59,502 nucleotides of DNA, from contig JAOPYO010000492.1 of NCBI GenBank assembly GCA_025964575.1, forward strand, positions 1 to 59,502, given 5' to 3'. The notes under the pieces are model-generated. The model was not told where the DNA came from. It did not search any database and saw only the letters and a program-made list of their open reading frames with translations. Source of the DNA: Actinomycetes bacterium (GTDB taxonomy: Bacteria; Actinomycetota; Actinomycetes; Streptosporangiales; Streptosporangiaceae). Of the stretch, positions 34,870-42,344 are shown in pieces (within the stretch, counting starts at the first letter, position 1; the number at the start of each line of letters is the position of its first letter). The position numbers were made by a program, and so were the translations under genes.

Positions 34870-34905
34870 GACATGGATTCAGGTGCCGACATGGATTCAG
34901 GTGCC
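34870..34905. repeat. Perfect 18-bp tandem duplication over the permease stop codon
   Basis: GACATGGATTCAGGTGCC occurs twice back to back (34870-34887, 34888-34905). The stop codon of the sulfonate permease (34897-34899) lies in one unit, so the other unit is a copy of the gene's end in the short gap before the monooxygenase. Confidence 0.8.
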
Positions 34906-35751
34906 GACAGGGACGGACCATCGGGTGAAGCGACGCTCGATCAGGACCAGGATCTGGTTGAAGACCAGTCCGATCACGGAGATCGCGATGATCCCCGCGT
35001 ACATGTCGCGGATTGCGAAGTTCTGCTGTGAGGCGTTGATGAGGTAGCCGAGCACTTCCTTCGCGCCGACCATCTCGGCGGCGACGAGGACGAGGATCGA
35101 CGCGGCGCCGGCCATCCGGATGCCCGTGAAGATCGTCGGCACGGAGGCCGGAAGAATCACCTTCTGGAAGATCCGAGGTGCGGACAGGCCCAGCGACTTC
35201 GCCGACTTGATGAGGGTCGGATCGACACTGCGCACCGCGCTGACCGTGTTGAGCAGGATCGGCCAGACGCAGGCGTAGACGACGATCGAGATCTTCGAGG
35301 TCTCGCCGATGCCGAGAATGAGGATGAAGACCGGCAGCAGGGCGAGCGCTGCGGTGTTGCGGAACAGCTCCAGCAGCGGGTCGAGGATCTCCGCTACCCG
35401 CTTGTACCAGCCGATGAGCAGTCCCAGCGGAACAGCGACGGTGATCGCCAGCAGGAACCCGGTGAGCGACCGGATCAGGCTCGCCTCGGTGTTGCTCCAG
35501 AGCTGCCCGTTCCTGGCGAGGCCCCACAGCGCCGGGACCGCCTCCGAGAACGGGACCAGGAAGGTACGGTCGACCAGCCCGATCCGGGGAGCGAACTCCC
35601 ATAGGGCTAGGAACGCGGCAACCGCTATTGTCCGCCTGCCGACGCCGAGCACGGCACCAGAGATCCTCCGGAGCACGGCGCTCTGTCTCGGAGCCGTCCC
35701 GGCGGGATGCCCGGTCGTGGTCGCCGTGGGGGCTTCGATGACGCTAGTCAA
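34897..35751 (-). CDS. Sulfonate/nitrate/taurine-type ABC transporter permease (SsuC-like)
   Basis: 284 residues from a TTG that follows AAGGAGG by about nine bases and overlaps the end of the ATPase gene. Six spans; the SsuC/TauC pattern is clear in LLELFRNTAALALLPVFILILGIGETSKISIV and in the coupling loop LIKSAKSLGLSAPRIFQKVILPAS. It is third in operon A (binding protein, ATPase, permease, monooxygenase). Confidence 0.92.
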   Translation of the reverse strand: MTSVIEAPTATTTGHPAGTAPRQSAVLRRISGAVLGVGRRTIAVAAFLALWEFAPRIGLVDRTFLVPFSEAVPALWGLARNGQLWSNTEASLIRSLTGFLLAITVAVPLGLLIGWYKRVAEILDPLLELFRNTAALALLPVFILILGIGETSKISIVVYACVWPILLNTVSAVRSVDPTLIKSAKSLGLSAPRIFQKVILPASVPTIFTGIRMAGAASILVLVAAEMVGAKEVLGYLINASQQNFAIRDMYAGIIAISVIGLVFNQILVLIERRFTRWSVPVGT

Positions 35752-36613
35752 CGGAAACGACCTCCTTCAGCTCTTCCGGCTCTGCGGGCTGTCTCGTGGC
35801 GGGCACCCGGCTGAGGTTCTCCTGCCGCTGGGCCGCCGCCACCTCGTCGTGCAGCAGAGACCAGACCCGGTGCCGGTGAGCGGCGAACTCAGGACTCGAG
35901 CGAACATCGTCGACCGCCAGTCGCGAGCCCAGGTCGATATCGACGACCTCCTTGATCCGCCCCGGGCGCGAGGTGAGCACCGCCACGCGCCGGCCCAGAT
36001 AGACGGCCTCGTCTATGCCGTGGGTGATGAAGACGATCGTCTTGCCGGTCTTCTCCCAGATGCGCAGCAACTCCTCCTGCAGCGACTCGCGGGTCTGCGC
36101 GTCGAGGGCGGCGAACGGCTCGTCCATGAGCAGCACGTCCGGGTCGTAGGCGAGGCTGCGGGCGATCGCCACCCGCTGCTTCATGCCGCCGGAAAGCTCG
36201 TGCGGATAGCGGTCCTCGAACCCGGTGAGCCCCACCAGTTCCAGGTAGTGCCGCGCGAGGGCGGACCGTTCACGCCGGGGCAGGCCCTTGGCCTCGAGCC
36301 CGAACTCGACATTGCGCTGAGCACTGCGCCAAGGGAAGAGCGCGTACTGCTGGAACACGATGCCCCGGTCCAGCCCCGGGCCGGCCACCTCCACACCGTC
36401 GAGGAGGATCCGCCCCGAGGTCGGCTTGCTGAGCCCGCCGAGCAGATCGAGCAGGGTCGACTTGCCACTGCCGCTCGGCCCGACCACGACGAGGAACTCA
36501 CCCTCGGTGATTCCCAGGGTGATGTCGTCGAGAGCGTTGAACTCCGTACTGCCCCGGATCTGGAAGGTCTTTCCGACGTGCTCGATGCTGATCTTCGGCT
36601 CCGCCATCGTCAC
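35744..36613 (-). CDS. Sulfonate/nitrate/taurine-type ABC transporter ATP-binding protein (SsuB-like)
   Basis: 289 residues. Walker [10 protein letters not shown] near residue 46, Q-loop VFQQYALFPWRSAQRNVEFGL, signature LSGGMKQR, Walker B DVLLMDEPFAALD and switch VFITHGIDEAVYLGRRVAVL, the last typical of SsuB/TauB/NrtD. A GTG at 36613 overlaps the binding-protein stop (GTGA); the ATG two codons later is an equally possible start. Confidence 0.93.
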   Translation of the reverse strand: MTMAEPKISIEHVGKTFQIRGSTEFNALDDITLGITEGEFLVVVGPSGSGKSTLLDLLGGLSKPTSGRILLDGVEVAGPGLDRGIVFQQYALFPWRSAQRNVEFGLEAKGLPRRERSALARHYLELVGLTGFEDRYPHELSGGMKQRVAIARSLAYDPDVLLMDEPFAALDAQTRESLQEELLRIWEKTGKTIVFITHGIDEAVYLGRRVAVLTSRPGRIKEVVDIDLGSRLAVDDVRSSPEFAAHRHRVWSLLHDEVAAAQRQENLSRVPATRQPAEPEELKEVVSVD

Positions 36614-37647
36614 TGCCCCCCGGCGGCGAAGGAGTTGTACTTGTTCGTGTAGACGTCGGACGCCTTCACCTTGCCCTTGGGGATCTGGCCCTGCTGCTCC
36701 AGCCAGGTGATCCAGGTGTCGAACTCCTTGGCAACGATCACGCCGCCCTTGCCCGCCACCCCGTACGACTTCCAGTACTTCAGGGCATCGGCGGTCTCAT
36801 TGCGACCGCGACCCTGAACGATCTTGGTCAACCGTGCGAGCACCTGGTCGTGCGGAGTGGTCCGCGCCCATTCGATGGCCTTGCCCACACCGGAGACGAA
36901 GGTCCGGACGGTATCGGGGTTCTTCTTGATGAAGTCGTCACGGAAGACGTAGGTGCCCGCGGTGAAGCCGCCGAGCAGCTCGAAGTCGCTGAACACCTTC
37001 CTGATGCCGCCGGTGGCCAGGGCCTTGTCCCGGAAGATGCCGCCCAGCACCCCGACCTCGATCTGCTTCTGGCGAATCGACTGCTCGGTGGTGATCGGTG
37101 GGACCACCAGCGGCTCGACCTTCTTGATGTCGGCCGGGGTGAGTCCGTTGCGGCTCAGGTAGATGTCGAGGATCGCCTCGGAGTGCGCACCGAGCGTGTT
37201 CATCCCGACCTTCGTGCCGATGAGGTCGCGAGCGCCCTTGATCGGGCTGTCGTTCAGGACATAAAAACCGCTGTAGGCGTCCTTGTCGACGCCGTAGTAG
37301 CCGATCACTGCAGTGATCGGCGCCCCGGCCGCGGCCAGCTTCGCCACCGCGCCGTTGAACGCACCGCCATAGTCGGTCTGACCGGTGGCCGCCGACTGGA
37401 TGTCCTGGGGGCCGCTGATCGTGTTACCGACCCACTTGAGCTTGACGTTTCCGAGATAGCCGAGGTCCTGAGCCAGTTCGGGCGGGGTGACCTGGCCGAC
37501 CGAACCCTGGTAGCGCAACGTCGTGGTCTTCGCGCCGCCGACGGCAGCGGCGTTACTGTCGCCGGCCTTCCCACATGCCGCGACGGCCGCGCCCGCAGCG
37601 GCGACTCCGAGCAGTGAAACGAACTGACGTCTGGTGGTGGTGCTCAA
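36610..37647 (-). CDS. Sulfonate/nitrate/taurine-type solute-binding lipoprotein (SsuA-like), Tat signal
   Basis: About 345 residues from a TTG at 37647, chosen because AAGGAG lies seven bases upstream. The signal TTTRRQFVSLLGVAAAGAAV ending in lipobox VAAC has a twin-arginine motif, so export as a folded Tat lipoprotein is likely. The mature part is of the NitT/TauT family: TTTLRYQGSVGQVTPPELAQ, DYGGAFNGAVAKLAAAG, IKGARDLIGTKVGMNTLGAHSEAILDIYL. It is first in operon A. A leader peptide ORF and a palindromic operator lie upstream, both pointing to sulfur control. Confidence 0.91.
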   Translation of the reverse strand: MSTTTRRQFVSLLGVAAAGAAVAACGKAGDSNAAAVGGAKTTTLRYQGSVGQVTPPELAQDLGYLGNVKLKWVGNTISGPQDIQSAATGQTDYGGAFNGAVAKLAAAGAPITAVIGYYGVDKDAYSGFYVLNDSPIKGARDLIGTKVGMNTLGAHSEAILDIYLSRNGLTPADIKKVEPLVVPPITTEQSIRQKQIEVGVLGGIFRDKALATGGIRKVFSDFELLGGFTAGTYVFRDDFIKKNPDTVRTFVSGVGKAIEWARTTPHDQVLARLTKIVQGRGRNETADALKYWKSYGVAGKGGVIVAKEFDTWITWLEQQGQIPKGKVKASDVYTNKYNSFAAGGQ

Positions 37648-37928
37648 CTGAGATCTCCTTGGCGTGCGCCGGCAAGAGGTACGGGTCCCGCGACTCTCGG
37701 ACATGACGGACAGCCGCTCCGGCCGATCGCCGAAGCGCGCGTGTGCTGTTCGGTCACGAGAGGGCGGGTGAGGACGACCGGCGGCGCAGATCGTCTGGAA
37801 TCACGGGCGGCTCAGCGAAGAGTCTGAGCCGAAAATGGCTCGACCGGTCGTGGCGGCACTGCCACATCGGTGCGCGGATGACGGAGACGGGCTCTCAGCC
37901 TGATCGCCCCCGTCGAGAACGGGCGCCG
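37648..37928 (-). other. Long untranslated leader of operon A
   Basis: About 280 bases separate the leader peptide stop from the binding-protein start, with no convincing gene. The length is more than needed for simple transcription and could hold an attenuator or other RNA structure. I could not recognise a known riboswitch in it. Confidence 0.45.
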
Positions 37929-38006
37929 TTAATGCAGACAGAGTGCGCTCGCCTGCCGCCGGAGATCGACGTGCAGGCGAGCGACGAGGAGTTCGCTGCG
38001 GCTCAC
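37929..38006 (-). CDS. Sulfur-operon leader peptide (25 residues, Cys near the end)
   Basis: GTG 38006 opens a 25-codon frame ending in TAA (37929-37931). The core RLHVDLRRQASALC matches, from memory, small ORFs found before sulfur-assimilation and LLM/ABC operons in many actinomycetes and annotated as putative leader peptides. The single Cys lies near the C-terminus, where a ribosome would stall when Cys-tRNA is short. The frame starts ten bases downstream of the palindromic operator and reads toward operon A, so it is probably the first translated part of that mRNA. Confidence 0.65.
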   Translation of the reverse strand: MSRSELLVARLHVDLRRQASALCLH

Positions 38007-38015
38007 GAAAGCATC

Positions 38016-38047
38016 ATCCTATAGATTTCCTACTAAATCAATAGGAT
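38016..38047. promoter_or_regulatory. Operator A of the proposed sulfur regulon, within a 32-base palindrome
   Basis: The core CCTACT-AAATC-AATAGG (38029-38045) fits CCTAYT-N5-ARTAGG on either strand. It is nested in a near-perfect palindrome: outer arms ATCCTAT (38016-38022) and ATAGGAT (38041-38047), inner arms GATTT and AAATC, with only the single bases between the arms unpaired. The AT-rich patch stands out from its surroundings and lies just upstream of the leader peptide and operon A. Confidence 0.65.
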
Positions 38048-38208
38048 TACCATGAATCACGTATCGGATCGCGCTGACCGTGGCGCACGCCCGGCTGACC
38101 ACGCTCGCGCCCATTACATGGCTGACGGGCTGACCGGTCGGTCAGCCCGTCAAGTTCACTATGCCTGGCGTCCAGGTTGAGCAGTGCGTCTTGCCGTCGT
38201 ACGGGCGG

Positions 38209-39777
38209 TTACGCGGTCACGGTCTGGCCTGCGTCGTCCGTCGCCTCCTTCACGGTGGCCGGGGCCGTGACTGGGACCTGGCGGAGGTAGATGGTGGCGG
38301 CGATGGCGGTCGCGACCAGCACGATGGCGCCGGTCAGACCGGTGAGGTTCATCCCCTGGGTGAAGGCCTCACGGGCGGTGTCCAGGAGCGCCGTGCCGGC
38401 CTGTCCTGGCAGTTGTGCCGCCGCCGCGGCGGCGCTGCCCAGGGTGTCCTGCGCGGCGTGCTGCACCTGCGGCGAGATCCCAGCCGGCGCCACACCGGCC
38501 ATCTGGTGGTGGTAGACGGCGGTGCCGATGCTGCCGAGCAGCGCGAACCCCAGGGCACCGCCGAGTTCACTGCCGGTCTCGGACACGGCCGAGGCCGAAC
38601 CGGCCCGCTCCGGCGGCGCGGCGGTGAGGATCATGTCGGCGGTCAGGGTCGTGGCCACCAGCATCCCGGCGGCCAGCAGCCCGGCGCCGATCAGCACGAC
38701 GATCAGTGACTGGTGGACGTGCACCTGGGTCATCACGATGAGCCCGGCAGCGGAGATCAACAAACCAGCGCCGATGATGTAGGCCGGACGCACCGTCTTG
38801 GCCGCAATGCCCGCCACCGTCATCGCGGCCATGATCGCCGGCATTACCGAAAGGGACCACAAGGACGCGGTGAAGGGGCTCATCCCCTGCACCACCTGCA
38901 GGTACTGCGTGGTGTACAGGCTGAAGCCGAGCAGAGCGAAGTTGGTCACCATGTTCACGCTCACCGCGGCACTGAACGTGCGGTAACGGAACAGCCGTAG
39001 GTCGATCAGCGGGTCGGGCAGAGTCTGCTGGCGGCGGAAGAACACGAAACCCAGCAGCAGACCGGCCACGATGGCCAAGACCGGGACCACGGCGAAGCCA
39101 TCGACGGCCAACTGCTTGATCCCGCAGATGATCGGCAGGACCGTGGCCAGCGACAGTCCGGCAGAGAGCAGATCGAACCGGCCGGGCTTGGGGTCACGGT
39201 ACTCCGGCAGCAGCATCGGCCCCAGGATCAGCAGCAACACCATGGCCGGCAGATTGATCAGGAACACCGAGCCCCACCAGAAGTGGTCCAGCAGGAGCCC
39301 GCCCACGATCGGGCCCACGGTGACGCCACCGGTCATCCCGCCGGTCCATACCGCGATGGCCACCTTGCGCTGCCCTGCGTCGTGGAACATGTTGCGGATG
39401 AGCGCCAGCGTGGAGGGCATCAGCGTCGCTCCCGCCAGCCCCAGAACCGCCCGAGTGCCGATCAGCATCCCCGCGCTGGAGGAGTATGCGGCACAGACGG
39501 ATGCGATGCCGAACGCGGCCGCTCCGAACATCAGCAGCTTACGGCGGCCGATCCGATCCCCCAGTGCCCCCATCGTGACCAGCATCCCGGCCAGTACGAA
39601 CCCGTACATATCCATGATCCACAGCGACTGGGTGCCCGACGGATTCAGATCCGCGCTCAAGAACGGCAACGCGAACAGCAACACGCTCATGTCCATGGAG
39701 ATGAGCAGGCAGGGCAGGACGAGTACTGCGAGGCCGATCCACTCTTTCCGGCCGGCTTTTGCTTCGATGTTGTTCAT
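38209..39777 (-). CDS. MFS efflux transporter, DHA2 (EmrB/QacA) family
   Basis: 522 residues, 14 predicted spans. SMDMSVLLFALPFLSADLNPSGTQSLWIMDMYGFVLAG (span 1 and the DHA2 signature) is followed by motif A GALGDRIGRRKLLMFGA and motif C AVLGLAGATLMPSTLALIRNMF, typical of QacA/SmvA-like multidrug exporters. It lies on the same strand as, and 171 bases downstream of, a MarR regulator that probably represses it. No ribosome-binding site is obvious before the ATG. Confidence 0.91.
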   Translation of the reverse strand: MNNIEAKAGRKEWIGLAVLVLPCLLISMDMSVLLFALPFLSADLNPSGTQSLWIMDMYGFVLAGMLVTMGALGDRIGRRKLLMFGAAAFGIASVCAAYSSSAGMLIGTRAVLGLAGATLMPSTLALIRNMFHDAGQRKVAIAVWTGGMTGGVTVGPIVGGLLLDHFWWGSVFLINLPAMVLLLILGPMLLPEYRDPKPGRFDLLSAGLSLATVLPIICGIKQLAVDGFAVVPVLAIVAGLLLGFVFFRRQQTLPDPLIDLRLFRYRTFSAAVSVNMVTNFALLGFSLYTTQYLQVVQGMSPFTASLWSLSVMPAIMAAMTVAGIAAKTVRPAYIIGAGLLISAAGLIVMTQVHVHQSLIVVLIGAGLLAAGMLVATTLTADMILTAAPPERAGSASAVSETGSELGGALGFALLGSIGTAVYHHQMAGVAPAGISPQVQHAAQDTLGSAAAAAAQLPGQAGTALLDTAREAFTQGMNLTGLTGAIVLVATAIAATIYLRQVPVTAPATVKEATDDAGQTVTA

Positions 39778-39949
39778 GTCTGGAGCATCGACGAGGGCGC
39801 TGACCGTTCACGCACCAACCGCTGACCGAGGAGCGCCCATCACCCGAGCGAAATGATGCCCCCGGCAGGTGGCACCGCCGGTCCGCACGTGGCCTAAGCG
39901 GGGCGGGGAATGCGGGTTCGCGGCAACAGTCAGGGTTCGGTCCCGTCGA

Positions 39950-40417
39950 TCAGGCCTCGCCGTCCTCGGCGGAAACCTCACGCTCATAGGCTCGGAGAGT
40001 CTCGACGAACATCTGCCGCTGCGCGTGCGTCAGCGGTTCGAGGGCCTTCCGCCACGCCTTGGCGCCTTTCGCCAGCCAGGCGTCGACCGCGACCCGGTTG
40101 GCTTCGGCGACACTCACGATGGTGCGTCGGCGGTCGGCGTCGTCCTCACGCCGATCCACGACCCCCTTGCGACTCAACTCACCGACCATGAGGCTCACCG
40201 TCGCCGGGGCGATCTCAAGTCGGCTGGCGAGTTCGTTGACGCCCAGCGGGCCGTCGAAGAGCAGGTAGGCGAGCAGCGACAGGTGCCGTGGTGCGAGGTC
40301 GAGCGATCGGAGCTGCTCCGGAATGGGCATGCGCTTGGCGCGCCCGACCAGGCGCGGCATGAGGAGCAGCAGTGTCCGGATCCCCTCGTCAACGCTCAAG
40401 CCGGCATCCGATGACAT
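39950..40417 (-). CDS. MarR-family transcriptional regulator
   Basis: 155 residues with MarR helix-turn-helix and wing: LGVNELASRLEIAPATVSLMVGELSRKGVVDRREDDADRRRTIVSVAEA. GGAGATCGAG lies just before the ATG at 40417. It is upstream of an EmrB-type pump on the same strand and divergent from a pirin gene. A short perfect palindrome 15 bases before its start is the likely operator. Confidence 0.9.
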   Translation of the reverse strand: MSSDAGLSVDEGIRTLLLLMPRLVGRAKRMPIPEQLRSLDLAPRHLSLLAYLLFDGPLGVNELASRLEIAPATVSLMVGELSRKGVVDRREDDADRRRTIVSVAEANRVAVDAWLAKGAKAWRKALEPLTHAQRQMFVETLRAYEREVSAEDGEA

Positions 40418-40431
40418 ACTCGATCTCCAAA

Positions 40432-40444
40432 ATAGCTTTGCTAT
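40432..40444. promoter_or_regulatory. Candidate MarR operator
   Basis: ATAGC-TTT-GCTAT is a perfect 5-3-5 palindrome 15 bases upstream of the MarR start codon, in an AT-rich patch. A second small palindrome, ATAAAGTTTAT, lies at 40629-40639 upstream of the pirin gene. Confidence 0.45.
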
Positions 40445-40710
40445 GCAAGGAAAATTACTATCTCCGTAGGGGCCATCGTCCCATGTCGGATCGGAACGAA
40501 GGAGTTCCGCGCCGACGGCGGCAAGGTCGGCGACCAGGCGGCAAGATCATCCAGGCCGGCTCCCCAAGCCCGCAGAACAGCCAACAGAACGGGCAGACCA
40601 GAAGAACAGGGCTGCTACGGTAAGCGGAATAAAGTTTATCCTTCAACTATTATAGAGAGCGTCAGCCCGGTTCTCCCTGGACCGGCCGTCCACCGCCCGA
40701 GGAGGGCATT

Positions 40711-41670
40711 GTGCCTGCTGTCACCGTGGAGAACCTGCTCACCCTGCCGAGAGTGGCCACTCCGGACCCGATCACGGATACGCCGCGCCCGGTGGTCGGC
40801 GTGAGTAACGCGCCCAGCGGTTTCGAGGGCGAGGGGTTCCCGGTCCGCCGCGCCTTCGCCGGTGTGCACACCCGGCACCTCGACCCGTTCATCATGATGG
40901 ACCAGATGGGCGAGGTGGAGTACGCGCCCGGAGAGCCCAAGGGCAGCCCCTGGCACCCGCACCGTGGTTTCGAGACCGTCACCTACCTGATCGATGGCGA
41001 GTTCCGGCACCAGGACTCGGCCGGCGGCGGCGGCCTGATCGGCGGCGGAGACACCCAGTGGATGACCGCCGGATCCGGGCTGCTGCACATCGAGGCCCCG
41101 CCGGAGGAGCTGGTCGTCAGCGGAGGTCTGTTCCACGGCCTGCAGTTGTGGGTGAACCTGCCCGCCAAGGACAAGATGATCAATCCGCGATACCAGGACA
41201 TCGGCCGCGATCAGGTCAAGCTGCTCACCACCACCGACGGCGGCGCACTGCTGCGGATGATCGCCGGCGACCTGGCCGGGCACGAGGGCCCGGGTGCCAC
41301 CCACACTCCGATCACGATGATCCACGCCACGATCAGCCCCGGCGCCGAGATCACCCTGCCCTGGAACCCTGACTTCAACGCCCTGGCCTACGTGATGGCG
41401 GGTGCCGGCTCGGCCGGCCCCAAGTCCCGTCCCGTGCACACCGGCCAGCTCGCCGTCTTCGGTGCCGGCAGCAGCATCACGCTACGGGCCGACCAGAAGC
41501 AGGAGTCGCGGTCACCTTCCTTCGAAGTAGTACTGCTCGGCGGACGTCCGATCGGTGAGCCCGTCGCCCAGTACGGCCCGTTCGTGATGAACAACCAAGC
41601 CGAACTACAGCAGGCCTTCGAGGACTTCCAGGCCGGCCGGATGGGCCACATCCCCGCCGGACACAACTGA
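40711..41670 (+). CDS. Pirin-family protein
   Basis: 319 residues, bicupin pirin fold. GTG 40711 follows GAGGAGG by five bases. Family motifs: GFEGEGFPVRRAFAGVHTRHLDPFIMMDQMG, then the metal-binding SPWHPHRGFETVTYLIDGEFRHQDS and HIEAPPEE, with the His-x-His and Glu ligands. Pirins bind Fe and can oxidise quercetin-like flavonoids or act as redox-sensitive cofactors. Divergence from a MarR gene is a common arrangement. A strong hairpin follows the stop. Confidence 0.92.
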   Translation: MPAVTVENLLTLPRVATPDPITDTPRPVVGVSNAPSGFEGEGFPVRRAFAGVHTRHLDPFIMMDQMGEVEYAPGEPKGSPWHPHRGFETVTYLIDGEFRHQDSAGGGGLIGGGDTQWMTAGSGLLHIEAPPEELVVSGGLFHGLQLWVNLPAKDKMINPRYQDIGRDQVKLLTTTDGGALLRMIAGDLAGHEGPGATHTPITMIHATISPGAEITLPWNPDFNALAYVMAGAGSAGPKSRPVHTGQLAVFGAGSSITLRADQKQESRSPSFEVVLLGGRPIGEPVAQYGPFVMNNQAELQQAFEDFQAGRMGHIPAGHN

Positions 41671-41688
41671 CCTCCTGATCAGAACCTC

Positions 41689-41714
41689 GGCCCGGCGGGT
41701 ATGCCCGCCGGGCC
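41689..41714 (+). terminator. Terminator hairpin after the pirin gene
   Basis: GGCCCGGCGGG (41689-41699), a four-base loop and CCCGCCGGGCC (41704-41714) form a perfect 11-bp GC stem, 18 bases after the pirin stop. The converging membrane-protein gene ends 37 bases further on. Confidence 0.8.
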
Positions 41715-41751
41715 TGGGCCGTGGCCCGGCGGGCAGGCCCACCGACCATGG

Positions 41752-42162
41752 CTAGGCGGAGATGTGCTGCTTCGGGTGCTCGCGCTTGTAGAGGCGGGTG
41801 GCCTCCCGGATGACGTGACCACGATCAATGTACGTCGGCGGCGCGTCCGTCCAGCCGACGGTGTCGTTCATGATGTGGATCGCGGCTCCGATCGGCACGG
41901 CGAGGACGATGACGACCGCGCAGACGATCATGACGGTCCAGGCGTTCAGGATGAGCGCGATGCCGCCCACCAGGAATGCCGTGAGCACCGTGGCGACCAG
42001 CAGCCACGAGGACGGCCTGCCGTGAGGGTGCCCGGAGCCGGACACCGTACGCGGCATGTTTTCGTCGGTGGGGCGGGCGACCTCGGGGAGCGCCAAGTCC
42101 TTCCGATCGGGCAGAGCCGAGTCCTTCCGATCAGGCAGCTTCCGATCGGGCAGAGAGGTCAT
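41752..42162 (-). CDS. Small two-span membrane protein with N-terminal LPDRK repeats
   Basis: 136 residues. The N-terminus has three LPDRK repeats (LPDRKLPDRKDSALPDRKD), mirrored in the DNA as tandem copies around CTTCCGATCGGGCAG near 42100-42152. HGRPSSWLLVATVLTAFLVGGIALILNAW and MIVCAVVIVLAVPIGAAIHIM are two adjacent membrane spans. The cytoplasmic tail ends TRLYKREHPKQ. It resembles small actinomycete HGxxPxxWT-type membrane proteins of unknown function. No partner gene is evident. Confidence 0.75.
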   Translation of the reverse strand: MTSLPDRKLPDRKDSALPDRKDLALPEVARPTDENMPRTVSGSGHPHGRPSSWLLVATVLTAFLVGGIALILNAWTVMIVCAVVIVLAVPIGAAIHIMNDTVGWTDAPPTYIDRGHVIREATRLYKREHPKQHISA

Positions 42163-42289
42163 GGTCGGTCACTTCCTTCGCTGTCCGTGCGCCCTCGGCC
42201 ACTGGACGAGGCCCCCTTCGGCGAACGGATGTGCAGTATGGATGCGATAACTCTAGGTATACCTCCCCAGGTCAGGACATACCAACGGC

Positions 42290-42344
42290 TCCCCCTCCGT
42301 GATCATGCGATCGCCCGAAACGATTGCATGATCACGGAGGGGGA
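42290..42344. terminator. Very long hairpin at the end of the SPFH gene
   Basis: CCCCCTCCGTGATCATGC (42291-42308) and its exact reverse complement (42326-42343) form an 18-bp stem, 19 with the flanking T-A pair, around a 17-base loop. The stop codon of the SPFH gene (42332-42334) lies in the right arm. It probably terminates the three-gene operon reading leftward. Confidence 0.75.

Noticed and set aside
37648..37928. Search for a second SAM riboswitch in the operon A leader
   Set aside because: I did not find the GGCAACC core or the matching G/C pseudoknot strands there. The leader peptide is the better candidate control element.
37743..38024. 93-codon plus-strand open frame in the operon A leader
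   Set aside because: It has no ribosome-binding site or recognisable domain, and it overlaps the leader peptide and operator that point the other way.
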